Shown: in pieces, positions 7,128 to 15,539 of the stretch | Numbering within the stretch: the stretch's first letter is position 1 | Layout: each line of letters begins with the position of its first letter | DNA from: an uncultured Lachnospiraceae bacterium | GTDB taxonomy: Bacteria > Bacillota > Clostridia > Lachnospirales > Lachnospiraceae | NCBI GenBank assembly: GCA_910585905.1 | Contig: CAJUID010000002.1 | Coordinates: 1-64,000, forward strand | Length of the DNA: 64,000 nt | Direction of reading: 5' to 3' | Notes under the pieces: model-generated | What the model saw: the letters and a program-made list of their open reading frames with translations, nothing else | Database searches by the model: none | Told to the model about the DNA's origin: nothing | Translations under genes and position numbers: made by a program

Positions 7128-9284
7128 TTATCGATTTAATATCGGGAGACCATTCTCATCCCACTGTACAGTACGTATCCTTGCACTTCTGCATGGATCA
7201 TAGAGCGGGTCTTCTGTCCCATAGCCACAAGTTCCTTCGTAGCACTCTTTAGAGCGGGAATGATATACAAAGATATCATTTCCATTTTCGTCTTTTGTAA
7301 AGGAATTGTGGCCTGGTCCATATTCTTCAACTAAATCTTCTGAAGTAAGGGCAGGAGTTTTTTGCTTTGTCCAAGACTTAATATCCATTAAATCAGCTTT
7401 TTCATCAGCATACATATATCCAATGCAATATTCTGGTCCCGTTGCGGCAGCAGAGTAAGCTACGATTACTTTTCCATTGTGGATTAATACAGATGGGCCT
7501 TCATTTACTGGGATAGAAACGCATTCCCAATAATATTCCGGTTTGGTTAATAGCATTGCCTTTGTTGTAGTTTTCCAAGGCTCTGCTGGATCCACTTCAG
7601 CCATATATAAGTTAGATGTGCTATTTGCTGGTTTCTGTGCCCAGATGACATAAGACTTTCCATTGCACTCAAAATAGGTCATATCAAGAGAAAAACCAGT
7701 AAAGGATAAATTGTCGCCCTTTGCAGCCTGGAATTTACCTTTTTCTACCCATTTATCGTTATATGGGTCATTTCCCTCACACATCAATACATGGCAGTTG
7801 ATATCCCAAACATTATTCGGAGAACCGCTGGCTGCATAATACAGATACCATTTTCCACCAATATAGTGCATTTCAGGTGCCCAGATAAAGCGGTGTGAAA
7901 TCTTGCTCTCACTCTCATCCCATACTGCTTTTTCTTCAGCTGTTTTCAGTCCCTCCAGTGTCTTAGACCTTCTTAATATAATTCTGTCATATCCATCCTT
8001 ATCGCCTGCACCGCGCATTGGACAAGATGCTGTAAAATAGTAATATCCGTCAGCACCTAATGTGATGTACGGGTCTGCTCGGTCAGCAATAAATATTTCT
8101 GATTTTGTTCCTTTTGAATCCATATCTGCCTCTTTTGTGGACTCATAAATCTGAGCCACCTCTGCGTCTGTTTTTGCGTTCTGGAATACCTCTACTTCTC
8201 TGACAAATCCTGTCCATGTGACATCAGGGTATGAGGATTTGCCAATATATGCTGCAAGGTCATTTCCGAAGTCGCTGAACTTCATATTTAACTTAGAGGT
8301 CCCCACCTTTTTGCCATTAAAATATCCAGTGATGCTATCTGGCGTAATGACGGTTACATAGTGGTTCCATTCTGTCCCGGTAAATGGGCCAGGAGTTCCC
8401 TGTGTGGCAATGGATGCACTGATGCCAACTTCGGTTGTATATGGCTCTGCGGCATTTTTTGAATTTGTCATAACGGATTTCATGCGGCCTTCTGGATTGC
8501 TTGGATTTAAAAGCCAATAAGATATAGGCATATTTTCCTTTGTTCCTACAAACATAGCGCTGGTGTTGATCGTGCCGCTATAATTTTTAAGCCAGACGGA
8601 AACGGTAAAGGTATCGCGCCCAGCAAATACCTTTTCAGGGAGTTTAATATAGCCATTTTTTTCTATTAACAGAGAATGATTCTGCTGTAAAGTAGAGCTA
8701 ACCCCAGATAATTCAGCATCATTGCCGTTTCCTGACTGATCTAACAAACGCTTGCCATCTTCGCTGCATGTCATATTATAATGTAATAATGTAGCAGACT
8801 GTGGGTTAGCAGTCGTGTCAGGTGAAGCAGATGTATCAGGAGATGCTGTTACATCAGGAGAAACAGTTGCTTCCGGCGCTGCCGTTGGTTCCTGATCAGG
8901 GCTAGGTGTTACCGATGGCTTGCTTGCTGCAGAAACGATTAAGTTTACCTTTTTTGTGTAGGTTGTTTTGTCTGTCATTTTAACTTTTGCCTGGACAGTT
9001 GCGTTTCCTTTTTTGACAGCTTTTACAGTAACAGAACTTTTTGATTTCTTTGATAATTTTATTGCATTTTTTCCTTTTGTCACTGACCATTTCACGCTTT
9101 TTATTTTTTTTCCGGTTGTGTTGTTGATTTTAATTTGCTGTTGTTTGCCAACTTTTAGGCTTTGCTTTGCCTTAACCAGCGTTATTGTTTTTTTCGCTGC
9201 TTTTGCGGCAGAACTTGAAAAAGGTGTGATTACCATTGTAGCTGCGAGCAGGATGGCAATCGGTTTTTTCCATTTTTTTCCCAT
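7128..9284 (-). CDS. Secreted GH43 glycoside hydrolase with Ig-like and LamG-like domains
   Basis: The protein has 718 aa. A signal peptide (1-29) is followed by a Lys-rich Big_2-type Ig-like domain (33-118), a Pro/Thr/Ser/Asp linker with repeated SPD units (122-162), a LamG/concanavalin-like domain (165-385) and a GH43 five-blade propeller (398-718). GH43 catalytic candidates are the base Asp404 in RADPYI, Asp534 in FSLDMTYF and the general acid Glu595 in VNEGPS. The layout resembles extracellular exo-acting alpha-L-arabinofuranosidases, and the nearby GH127 and GH51 genes support arabinan as substrate; xylosidase activity cannot be excluded. AAAGGAGG precedes the ATG. The gene is divergent from the AraC-type regulator. 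Confidence 0.9.
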   Translation of the reverse strand: MGKKWKKPIAILLAATMVITPFSSSAAKAAKKTITLVKAKQSLKVGKQQQIKINNTTGKKIKSVKWSVTKGKNAIKLSKKSKSSVTVKAVKKGNATVQAKVKMTDKTTYTKKVNLIVSAASKPSVTPSPDQEPTAAPEATVSPDVTASPDTSASPDTTANPQSATLLHYNMTCSEDGKRLLDQSGNGNDAELSGVSSTLQQNHSLLIEKNGYIKLPEKVFAGRDTFTVSVWLKNYSGTINTSAMFVGTKENMPISYWLLNPSNPEGRMKSVMTNSKNAAEPYTTEVGISASIATQGTPGPFTGTEWNHYVTVITPDSITGYFNGKKVGTSKLNMKFSDFGNDLAAYIGKSSYPDVTWTGFVREVEVFQNAKTDAEVAQIYESTKEADMDSKGTKSEIFIADRADPYITLGADGYYYFTASCPMRGAGDKDGYDRIILRRSKTLEGLKTAEEKAVWDESESKISHRFIWAPEMHYIGGKWYLYYAASGSPNNVWDINCHVLMCEGNDPYNDKWVEKGKFQAAKGDNLSFTGFSLDMTYFECNGKSYVIWAQKPANSTSNLYMAEVDPAEPWKTTTKAMLLTKPEYYWECVSIPVNEGPSVLIHNGKVIVAYSAAATGPEYCIGYMYADEKADLMDIKSWTKQKTPALTSEDLVEEYGPGHNSFTKDENGNDIFVYHSRSKECYEGTCGYGTEDPLYDPCRSARIRTVQWDENGLPILNR

Positions 9285-9364
9285 AATCGGTTCCTCCTTT
9301 ATATTTGTTGAGATTATTATAAAAAAAGGGGGGGATTAAGTCTATGATGTGAACCGTCAGAAAT

Positions 9365-9393
9365 TTGTCTTTTTCTGCTTTTCCTGTTATAAT
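9365..9393 (+). promoter_or_regulatory. Promoter of the AraC-type regulator
   Basis: TTGTCT (9365-9370) and TATAAT (9388-9393) are separated by exactly 17 bp, 48 bp before the ATG of the regulator. It lies in the divergent region shared with the GH43 gene. Confidence 0.75.
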
Positions 9394-9440
9394 TATTTTA
9401 AGAAGTATTGATTGATACGGCATTTGAGGGGGATTGAAAG

Positions 9441-10265
9441 ATGATTAAAGTTGTTGATATGGGGTATCAGTTTGTTAATGTTGGGGGCTTTGAGGCAAAT
9501 AGGCCGGAGGGCTCTGGAGATTATCTTTTTCTCTTTTTGCGCTGTCCGACGGAAATATTTTTAGATGGTGCCTATCAGTGGGTTCCAGCTGATACCTATA
9601 TTATATTTGGGAAAGGTATCCCGCAGATTTATCGGAAATGGGATGCCCACTTTATCAATGACTGGATACATTTCGATTTTGATTGTGATTGTGCTGATAA
9701 ATATTTTGAGAAACTTGGCGTTCCTCTTAATTCCCCCATTGTGCTTCCAAACAATACAGAGATTACAGAAATGACATCAGGACTGCAAATAGATTTTTTT
9801 AGCAATCACAAAGAAAACTATGAGCAGATTTTGTCGGAGAAAGCAGATGCCCTGTTTCAAAAGTTCGCTGAGCTGTATCATTTTTCCAATGAGTATAGTG
9901 AAAAAAAGTATAATTACCGTCAGAGTTTTACAAAACTGCGCCAAAGGATTTTAAACCGCCAGTATTGTCCAGACAGTTCGGAGGAAATTGCAGCTTCCAT
10001 GAATCTTAGTGTTTCCTATTTCCAACATCTTTATAAAGACTTTTTTGGCAATTCGGTGTACAAAGACATTATATCTGCAAGAATCGAACAGGCGGCGCAT
10101 CTTTTAGGGCATACGGAGTATTCCATCAGCCGCATTGCTTCCCTTTGTGGCTATGATAATGTAGAACATTTTTCAAGAATATTTAAAAAATATAAGGGAA
10201 GGTCGCCTCATAACTACCGGAAATGGGTGGGGATATCTAAGCCAAGCCAAGGGAAAAGGATGTAG
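9441..10265 (+). CDS. AraC-family transcriptional regulator, probably of arabinoside use
   Basis: The protein has 274 aa. Residues 1-150 form an AraC-type cupin-like sensing domain (PTEIFLDGAYQWVPADTYI region). Residues about 165-268 hold the two HTH motifs: SYFQHLYKDFFGNS, then ISRIASLCGYDNVEHFSRIFKKYKG ending with the conserved SPHNYRK. The divergent GH43 gene and downstream GH127 and GH51 genes suggest it senses an arabinose-containing ligand and controls them; that is inference from context. The start follows GAGGGGG. Confidence 0.88.
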   Translation: MIKVVDMGYQFVNVGGFEANRPEGSGDYLFLFLRCPTEIFLDGAYQWVPADTYIIFGKGIPQIYRKWDAHFINDWIHFDFDCDCADKYFEKLGVPLNSPIVLPNNTEITEMTSGLQIDFFSNHKENYEQILSEKADALFQKFAELYHFSNEYSEKKYNYRQSFTKLRQRILNRQYCPDSSEEIAASMNLSVSYFQHLYKDFFGNSVYKDIISARIEQAAHLLGHTEYSISRIASLCGYDNVEHFSRIFKKYKGRSPHNYRKWVGISKPSQGKRM

Positions 10266-10466
10266 ATTCTGATAAAATCTTTGTTGAAGGATTGAAACAA
10301 ACCTTGACAAAGGATGTCAGGTTATGTGTGTTATATTGATTACATAATAGTTACTATGAATGGAAAATTTCAACACATTGTCAGGACAGTGCTAAGAAAA
10401 TGAATAACGTAAATAAGAAGTTTTGTTAGCGTTGTGGTATGTCCGAACATCGGAAGGAGAAATATT

Positions 10467-11009
10467 ATGGGTAGGCCAACTACAAAGGCAGACTTACTGG
10501 CTGCTGCAACAGATTATTATGAAAAATTAAACACGCTTATCTCTGGATTATCAGAAAAGGAACTATCGACGGTTTTTGATTTTTCGGGTGATGTAAAAAA
10601 GAAAGAGGCACATTGGGGGAGAGATAAAAATCTTCGGGATATTTTAGTTCATTTGTATGAGTGGCATCAACTTTTGTTAAAGTGGGTGAGTTCAAACCAG
10701 AACGGTGATACGGAACCGTTCATTCCTCAGCCGTATAACTGGAAAACATATGGTGATATGAATGTAGAGTTTTGGAAAAAGCATCAAAATACGTCATTAG
10801 AAGAGGCGAAAGAAATGGTTGAAAAAACGCATAATGAGATATTATGTTTAGCAGAAACATTTTCTAACGAGGAATTATTTTCAAAAGGTGTATACAAATG
10901 GGTTGGTGGAAGTACATTAGGGTCATATTTTGTTAGTGTTATATCCAGCCATTATAATTGGGCCATCAAAAAGCTAAAAGCGCATATCAAAAATTGCAAG
11001 AGTAATTGA
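10467..11009 (+). CDS. ClbS/DfsB-like four-helix bundle protein
   Basis: The protein has 180 aa and resembles the ClbS/DfsB (DUF1706) family: the GRPTTKADLLAAATDYYEKL start, a central NLRDILVHLYEWHQLLLKW helix and a C-terminal SHYNWAIKKLKAH helix. ClbS of colibactin producers is a self-protection cyclopropane hydrolase; most homologues have unknown roles. The ATG at 10467 is preceded by AAGGAGA; an in-frame GTG/ATG at 10434 has no ribosome binding site. It sits inside the arabinan locus but has no obvious link to it. Confidence 0.82.
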   Translation: MGRPTTKADLLAAATDYYEKLNTLISGLSEKELSTVFDFSGDVKKKEAHWGRDKNLRDILVHLYEWHQLLLKWVSSNQNGDTEPFIPQPYNWKTYGDMNVEFWKKHQNTSLEEAKEMVEKTHNEILCLAETFSNEELFSKGVYKWVGGSTLGSYFVSVISSHYNWAIKKLKAHIKNCKSN

Positions 11010-11012
11010 AGC

Positions 11013-11047
11013 AAAAAAACAAACCCTCAATTAAGGGTTTGTTTTTT
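11013..11047. terminator. Bidirectional terminator
   Basis: AAAAAACAAACCCT-caatta-AGGGTTTGTTTTTT is a near-perfect inverted repeat flanked by A and T runs. It serves the ClbS-like gene on the plus strand and tRNA-Leu on the minus strand. Confidence 0.85.
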
Positions 11048-11054
11048 GATTCAA

Positions 11055-11138
11055 TGCGGAAGAAGGGACTTGAACCCTCACGTCGTCGCCAACACTAGAT
11101 CCTTAGTCTAGCCTGTCTGCCAATTCCAGCACTTCCGC
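11055..11138 (-). tRNA. tRNA-Leu (TAG)
   Basis: An 84-nt class II tRNA on the minus strand with a variable arm. Acceptor GCGGAAG pairs with CTTCCGC, the anticodon loop is acTAGtt-like reading ctTAGtc in context, and the T loop is TTCAAGT. CTA is the cognate codon. Confidence 0.9.
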
Positions 11139-11287
11139 ATAGTCATGTTTTTAATAAAACTCACATAACGAACGATATACATATTATCACTATTTTTTAA
11201 ATATGTCAAGTTATTTTATGGAAATTTTTTTAGATTTAGAGGAATTTCTATTGATAATCAAGTATCGTTTTGTAAATGTATCGTGTG

Positions 11288-11316
11288 TTGAAAAGTATAT
11301 GGAATTTAAGTATAAT
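11288..11316 (+). promoter_or_regulatory. Promoter of the GH127 gene
   Basis: TTGAAA (11288-11293) and TATAAT (11311-11316) are separated by 17 bp, 46 bp before the GH127 start. Confidence 0.75.
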
Positions 11317-11362
11317 CAGGGCAGAGAGAACAGAGGATTTAACATAAATGGAGGTTTTCAAA

Positions 11363-13408
11363 ATGAGGAAAGCAATAGACAAAAGGGATTATACGGCACC
11401 AGTTTCACTTCGCAATGTTAAAATTACGGACGATTTTTGGAAAAAAGAGATGGAACTAGTGCGCGAGGAAATCATTCCATATCAGTGGAATGCCCTGAAT
11501 GACCGGATTGAGGGAGCAGAACCAAGTTTTTGCATGCGCAATTTTAAGGTGGCAGGAAAACAAAATGAGGAGAGAAAGGAGCAGGGAGATTTATTTGAGG
11601 AGCCGCAATATACGTTCCGCGGGTTTCAGGCGTTGCCGGAGGACATGGAGCACCTTGAGGATAAGTTTTATGGATTTGTGTTTCAGGACAGTGATTTTTA
11701 TAAATGGGTGGAGGCAGTGGCGTATTCCCTGACACAGCATCCAGATTCAAAATTAGAGAAAGAGGCAGATGATGCGATAGATATTGTCTGTGCAGCCCAG
11801 CAGGAGGATGGGTATCTGGATACTTATTATATTATTAATGGAAAGGATAAGATATTTACGAATCTTAGGGATCACCATGAGTTATACTGCTTTGGGCATC
11901 TGGCAGAGGGGGCAGTGGCATATTATCAGGCTACCGGAAAGGATAAGCTGCTAAATGCAGCCAAAAAGTTTGCAGACTATATAGCACGTTATTTTGGGCC
12001 GGAGGAAGGAAAGTGCAAGGGGTATCCTGGACATGAGATTGCAGAGATGGCGCTAGTAAGGCTTTATGAAGTAACAGGGGAAATGAAATATCTTGAACTT
12101 AGTTATTTCTTTGTAAATGAGCGCGGTAAGCGTCCTTATTATTTTGACCAGGAGAATCATCCTGAGAAGGTGGAGAAGGGACATGAAGAGGATTTGCGTT
12201 ATTTTTACAACCAAGCACATTTGCCAGTGCGTGAGCAGGACGAGGTTACAGGACATGCGGTAAGGGGAGTCTATCTGTATTCAGGGATGGCAGATTTGGC
12301 GAGGCTATATGAGGACCAGGAGCTTTACGAGGCGTGTGGGAAGCTTTGGGATAATATGGTTGGACAAAAGATGTATATTACTGGAGGAATTGGTGCAACC
12401 CATCTAGGCGAAGCGTTTTCTTACCGCTATGATTTGCCGAATGACACTGCATATGCTGAGACATGTGCATCAATTGGCCTTGTGTTTTGGGCGAGAAGGA
12501 TGTTACAGATAAGGCCGGATGCGAAATATGCAGATGTAATGGAGCGTGCGTTATATAATGGTGTTTTGAGCGGAATGGCATTGGATGGTAAAAGCTTCTT
12601 TTATGTAAATCCATTGGAAGTTACTCCAGAGGCATGCCATTTTGATGAGCGCAAATTTCATGTAAAGCCGGTTAGACAAAAATGGTTTGGCTGTGCCTGC
12701 TGTCCGCCGAATCTGGCGCGCTTGTTAAGTTCTATTGGCTCGTATGCTTACACCGAAAAGGAGGATACCTTGTATGTCCATCTCTATATAGGAAGCACTG
12801 TTCGAAAAGAAGTGCAAGGGACAACTGCAGAGGTTTTTATTACATCTGGTTTTCCTTGGGACGGCAATGTTAGTGTCCGGGTCAAAGGGACAGCGAAGCC
12901 ATTTACGCTTGCGCTGCGAATCCCAGGCTGGTGTGCAGACAAATATCAGGTAAGTGGCACAGAAGGGGCAGTTACCCGGATGGAAGATGGATATCTGTAT
13001 GTGACAAAGGCGTGGTCAGAGAATGATTCTATTGAACTTAATTTTTCTATGAATATCCAATTATATGAGGCAGATAGCCGTGTCCGGGAAGATATCGGGA
13101 AAGTAGCAGTTATGCGTGGCCCGGTTGTCTATTGCCTGGAGGAAGCGGATAATGGAAAGGATTTACACCTTTTGGGTTTGGATTTAGATGCAGAGCCACA
13201 AGTAGAAGAGCGTGAGATAGAAGGAAATGTGGTAAGGGGCATTGCAATCTCTGGATTTCGTCAAGAACCAGTGTACATAAAGGGGCATGAATTGTACCGC
13301 ATTGCGCAGCAGGCCGATTGGAAACCAGTGCGGCTTCGGTTTGTTCCATATTATACGTGGGCAAACCGTGGGGAGAACGAAATGGCGGTTTGGGTGCGAA
13401 GGGCATAA
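11363..13408 (+). CDS. GH127 beta-L-arabinofuranosidase
   Basis: The protein has 681 aa without a signal peptide, so it is cytoplasmic. It is an (alpha/alpha)6-barrel of the GH127 (former DUF1680) family. The zinc/catalytic set known from the Bifidobacterium enzyme HypBA1 is recognisable: Glu366 and Cys368 in AETCAS, and Cys446-Cys447 in the FGCACCPPN motif, with one Cys acting as nucleophile in that enzyme. It removes beta-L-arabinofuranose from arabino-oligosaccharides, complementing the alpha-specific GH43 and GH51. The ATG at 11363 follows GGAGG; an in-frame ATG at 11348 lacks one. YyaL follows 54 bp later and may be cotranscribed. Confidence 0.92.
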   Translation: MRKAIDKRDYTAPVSLRNVKITDDFWKKEMELVREEIIPYQWNALNDRIEGAEPSFCMRNFKVAGKQNEERKEQGDLFEEPQYTFRGFQALPEDMEHLEDKFYGFVFQDSDFYKWVEAVAYSLTQHPDSKLEKEADDAIDIVCAAQQEDGYLDTYYIINGKDKIFTNLRDHHELYCFGHLAEGAVAYYQATGKDKLLNAAKKFADYIARYFGPEEGKCKGYPGHEIAEMALVRLYEVTGEMKYLELSYFFVNERGKRPYYFDQENHPEKVEKGHEEDLRYFYNQAHLPVREQDEVTGHAVRGVYLYSGMADLARLYEDQELYEACGKLWDNMVGQKMYITGGIGATHLGEAFSYRYDLPNDTAYAETCASIGLVFWARRMLQIRPDAKYADVMERALYNGVLSGMALDGKSFFYVNPLEVTPEACHFDERKFHVKPVRQKWFGCACCPPNLARLLSSIGSYAYTEKEDTLYVHLYIGSTVRKEVQGTTAEVFITSGFPWDGNVSVRVKGTAKPFTLALRIPGWCADKYQVSGTEGAVTRMEDGYLYVTKAWSENDSIELNFSMNIQLYEADSRVREDIGKVAVMRGPVVYCLEEADNGKDLHLLGLDLDAEPQVEEREIEGNVVRGIAISGFRQEPVYIKGHELYRIAQQADWKPVRLRFVPYYTWANRGENEMAVWVRRA

Positions 13409-13462
13409 TTTTATGGGCAGTTGCTTATACTATTCCATATCAAAAAAGGAAGGATTTCGATA

Positions 13463-15400
13463 ATGAGCAATCGTCTAATCAACCAAAGTAGTCCATATCT
13501 TATCCAACATTCAGAAAATCCTGTTGACTGGTATCCGTGGAGTGAGGAAGCTTTTGAATTGGCGCGCAGAGTGGACAAGCCGGTTTTTCTAAGTATTGGG
13601 TATAGTACCTGCCATTGGTGCCACGTAATGGCACACGAGAGTTTTGAGAATCAGGAGATAGCAGATATCTTAAATCAGTATTTTGTTTCGGTTAAGGTGG
13701 ATCGGGAGGAACGGCCCGATATTGACAGTGTCTATATGGAGGTGTGCCAGGCATTTACGGGTAGGGGCGGCTGGCCGATGAGCATTTTTATGACGGCAGA
13801 GCAAAAACCGTTTTTTGCTGGAACGTATTTTCCTCCAGAGTCAAATCGGGGGATGATAGGTTTTAGGGACTTACTGCTTACGGTAGCGGATAAGTGGAGG
13901 AGTGATAGAGAGGCACTTCTAACTACGGCAGACGATGTCTCAAGACAGCTTTGCAGGGAAGAAGGGGATGTAGATAGCAGAATCCGCGGGAATCTGCCTG
14001 TGGAGGCTGCCAATCTTTTTAAACAGAGTTTTGATAAACAACATGGCGGCTTTGGTTCTGCTCCTAAATTTCCAATGCCGCATAATCTAATATTTCTAAC
14101 ACTATATTCTCATATTTATCAGGATGACAGTGCGCTGTCGCAGGTGGAATGTACTTTGTCCGCTATGCGGCGGGGCGGGCTGTTTGACCAGATTGGATAT
14201 GGTTTTTCTAGATATTCAACTGATGAATTATATCTTGTCCCACATTTTGAAAAAATGCTATATGATAATGCCCTTTTGATCATGGCATATCTAGTTGCAT
14301 ATAAAAAGTCTGGTAACAGACAGCATTTAGATACGGCTGAAAAGACGGCAGAATATGTTTTCCAGGAAATGACGGACAAAGAGGGAGGATTTTATTCTGC
14401 CCAAGACGCCGACAGTGAGGGAGAGGAGGGGAAGTATTATGTCTGGCGGTACCAAGAAATTTGCCATGTTCTGGGGGAAGAGAGGGGCAGGGAATTCTGT
14501 GATTATTTTGATATTACCAGGCAGGGGAATTTTGAGGGAAAAAATATCCCTAATCAATTAAAAAGCAAAGAGATAACTGACGACTTTGAGAAAGAAGCAA
14601 AGACATTATATCAATATCGAAAAAATCGGGGAAAGCTGCATTTGGATGATAAGGTGCTTACTTCGTGGAATTCTTTAATGATTTGTGCGATGGCTATGCT
14701 GTACCGTGTGACCGGAAAAGAGAAATATCGTTTGGCGGCCGCAAAATCCAGAGCTTATATTGAAAAGAATTTGGCAGAGGGAAACATTTTATATGTTAGC
14801 TGTAGAGGAAATATGCGTTCTGTAAAAGGGTTTCTGGATGAATATGCATATTACACAGCGGCTTTGGTGTCATTGTATGAAGTGACCGCGGAGAATTGTT
14901 ATCTGGAACGTGCGGAGCAGATTTGCAATGAGGCGGTGCACCAGTTTGCCGATCAGGATGGGAATGGCTATTTTTTGTGTGGGAATCAAAATGGAAATTT
15001 GATTTCAAGGCCAAAGGAAACGTATGATGGTGCGCTTCCAAGCGGGAATTCCGCATTTGCCTACTGTCTGGTGCGGCTGTCACAGATAACGGGAAAGGAT
15101 ACTTATAGGCAGATGGCAGAGCGGCAGTTAGCCTATCTTTCTGGTGCAGCGGAGCACTATCCGGCGGGATATAGTTTGTTTTTGACGGCCCTGCTTCTCT
15201 ATCTTCATCCGCCAAAGAAAATTACAGTCGTTTTGGCAAAAGATGATAAAGAGGAAAAGATTATAAGAAAGATTCCACTTTACTCTGAAATTAAAATATT
15301 GAAAGAAGAGACCACATCGTATCAATTACTAAATGGAAAAACTACCTATTATATTTGTGAGAATTATATTTGTTTGCCACCGGTGAATTCTCTAGAGTGA
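13463..15400 (+). CDS. YyaL-like protein: thioredoxin-fold DUF255 plus six-hairpin barrel
   Basis: The protein has 645 aa. The N-terminal 160 residues are the DUF255 thioredoxin-like domain with STCHWCHVM (CxxC). The remainder is an (alpha/alpha)6 barrel resembling N-acylglucosamine 2-epimerase-type folds, with SAPKFPMPHN and YSAQDADSEGEEGKYYVW motifs. Members (B. subtilis YyaL, animal SPATA20) have no settled function. The ATG at 13463 has AAGGAAGG upstream; the frame is open to 13421. It lies between two arabinofuranosidase genes, though these proteins are often found alone. Confidence 0.9.
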   Translation: MSNRLINQSSPYLIQHSENPVDWYPWSEEAFELARRVDKPVFLSIGYSTCHWCHVMAHESFENQEIADILNQYFVSVKVDREERPDIDSVYMEVCQAFTGRGGWPMSIFMTAEQKPFFAGTYFPPESNRGMIGFRDLLLTVADKWRSDREALLTTADDVSRQLCREEGDVDSRIRGNLPVEAANLFKQSFDKQHGGFGSAPKFPMPHNLIFLTLYSHIYQDDSALSQVECTLSAMRRGGLFDQIGYGFSRYSTDELYLVPHFEKMLYDNALLIMAYLVAYKKSGNRQHLDTAEKTAEYVFQEMTDKEGGFYSAQDADSEGEEGKYYVWRYQEICHVLGEERGREFCDYFDITRQGNFEGKNIPNQLKSKEITDDFEKEAKTLYQYRKNRGKLHLDDKVLTSWNSLMICAMAMLYRVTGKEKYRLAAAKSRAYIEKNLAEGNILYVSCRGNMRSVKGFLDEYAYYTAALVSLYEVTAENCYLERAEQICNEAVHQFADQDGNGYFLCGNQNGNLISRPKETYDGALPSGNSAFAYCLVRLSQITGKDTYRQMAERQLAYLSGAAEHYPAGYSLFLTALLLYLHPPKKITVVLAKDDKEEKIIRKIPLYSEIKILKEETTSYQLLNGKTTYYICENYICLPPVNSLE

Positions 15401-15427
15401 ACGGGTGATTTCTGAACGGTTTTGCTA

Positions 15428-15456
15428 TTGAATCTGTATTTTGTGTGTGTTACAAT
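15428..15456 (+). promoter_or_regulatory. Promoter of the GH51 gene
   Basis: TTGAAT (15428-15433) and TACAAT (15451-15456) are 17 bp apart. The predicted start near 15463 gives a leader of about 75 nt that contains the hairpin at 15476-15505. Confidence 0.7.
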
Positions 15457-15475
15457 GGTTGGAACTGTAGCAGCG

Positions 15476-15505
15476 GTTGGAGGTAAAATATTTTTTGCCT
15501 CCAAC
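15476..15505 (+). promoter_or_regulatory. 5' UTR hairpin ahead of the GH51 gene
   Basis: GTTGGAGGtAAAA pairs with TTTTgCCTCCAAC, a 13-bp stem with one G-U. No T run follows, so it is not a plain terminator. It could stabilise the mRNA or bind a regulator. It could also be the 3' hairpin of the YyaL transcript if that reads through. Confidence 0.5.
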
Positions 15506-15539
15506 ATTTAAACATTAAGTTAAAAGGAGCAGTAGATGT

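Noticed and set aside
8968..9339. 123-aa hydrophobic ORF opposite the GH43 signal peptide and Ig domain
   Set aside because: It is the antisense of Lys-rich coding, which always reads as Phe/Leu-rich; no ribosome binding site.
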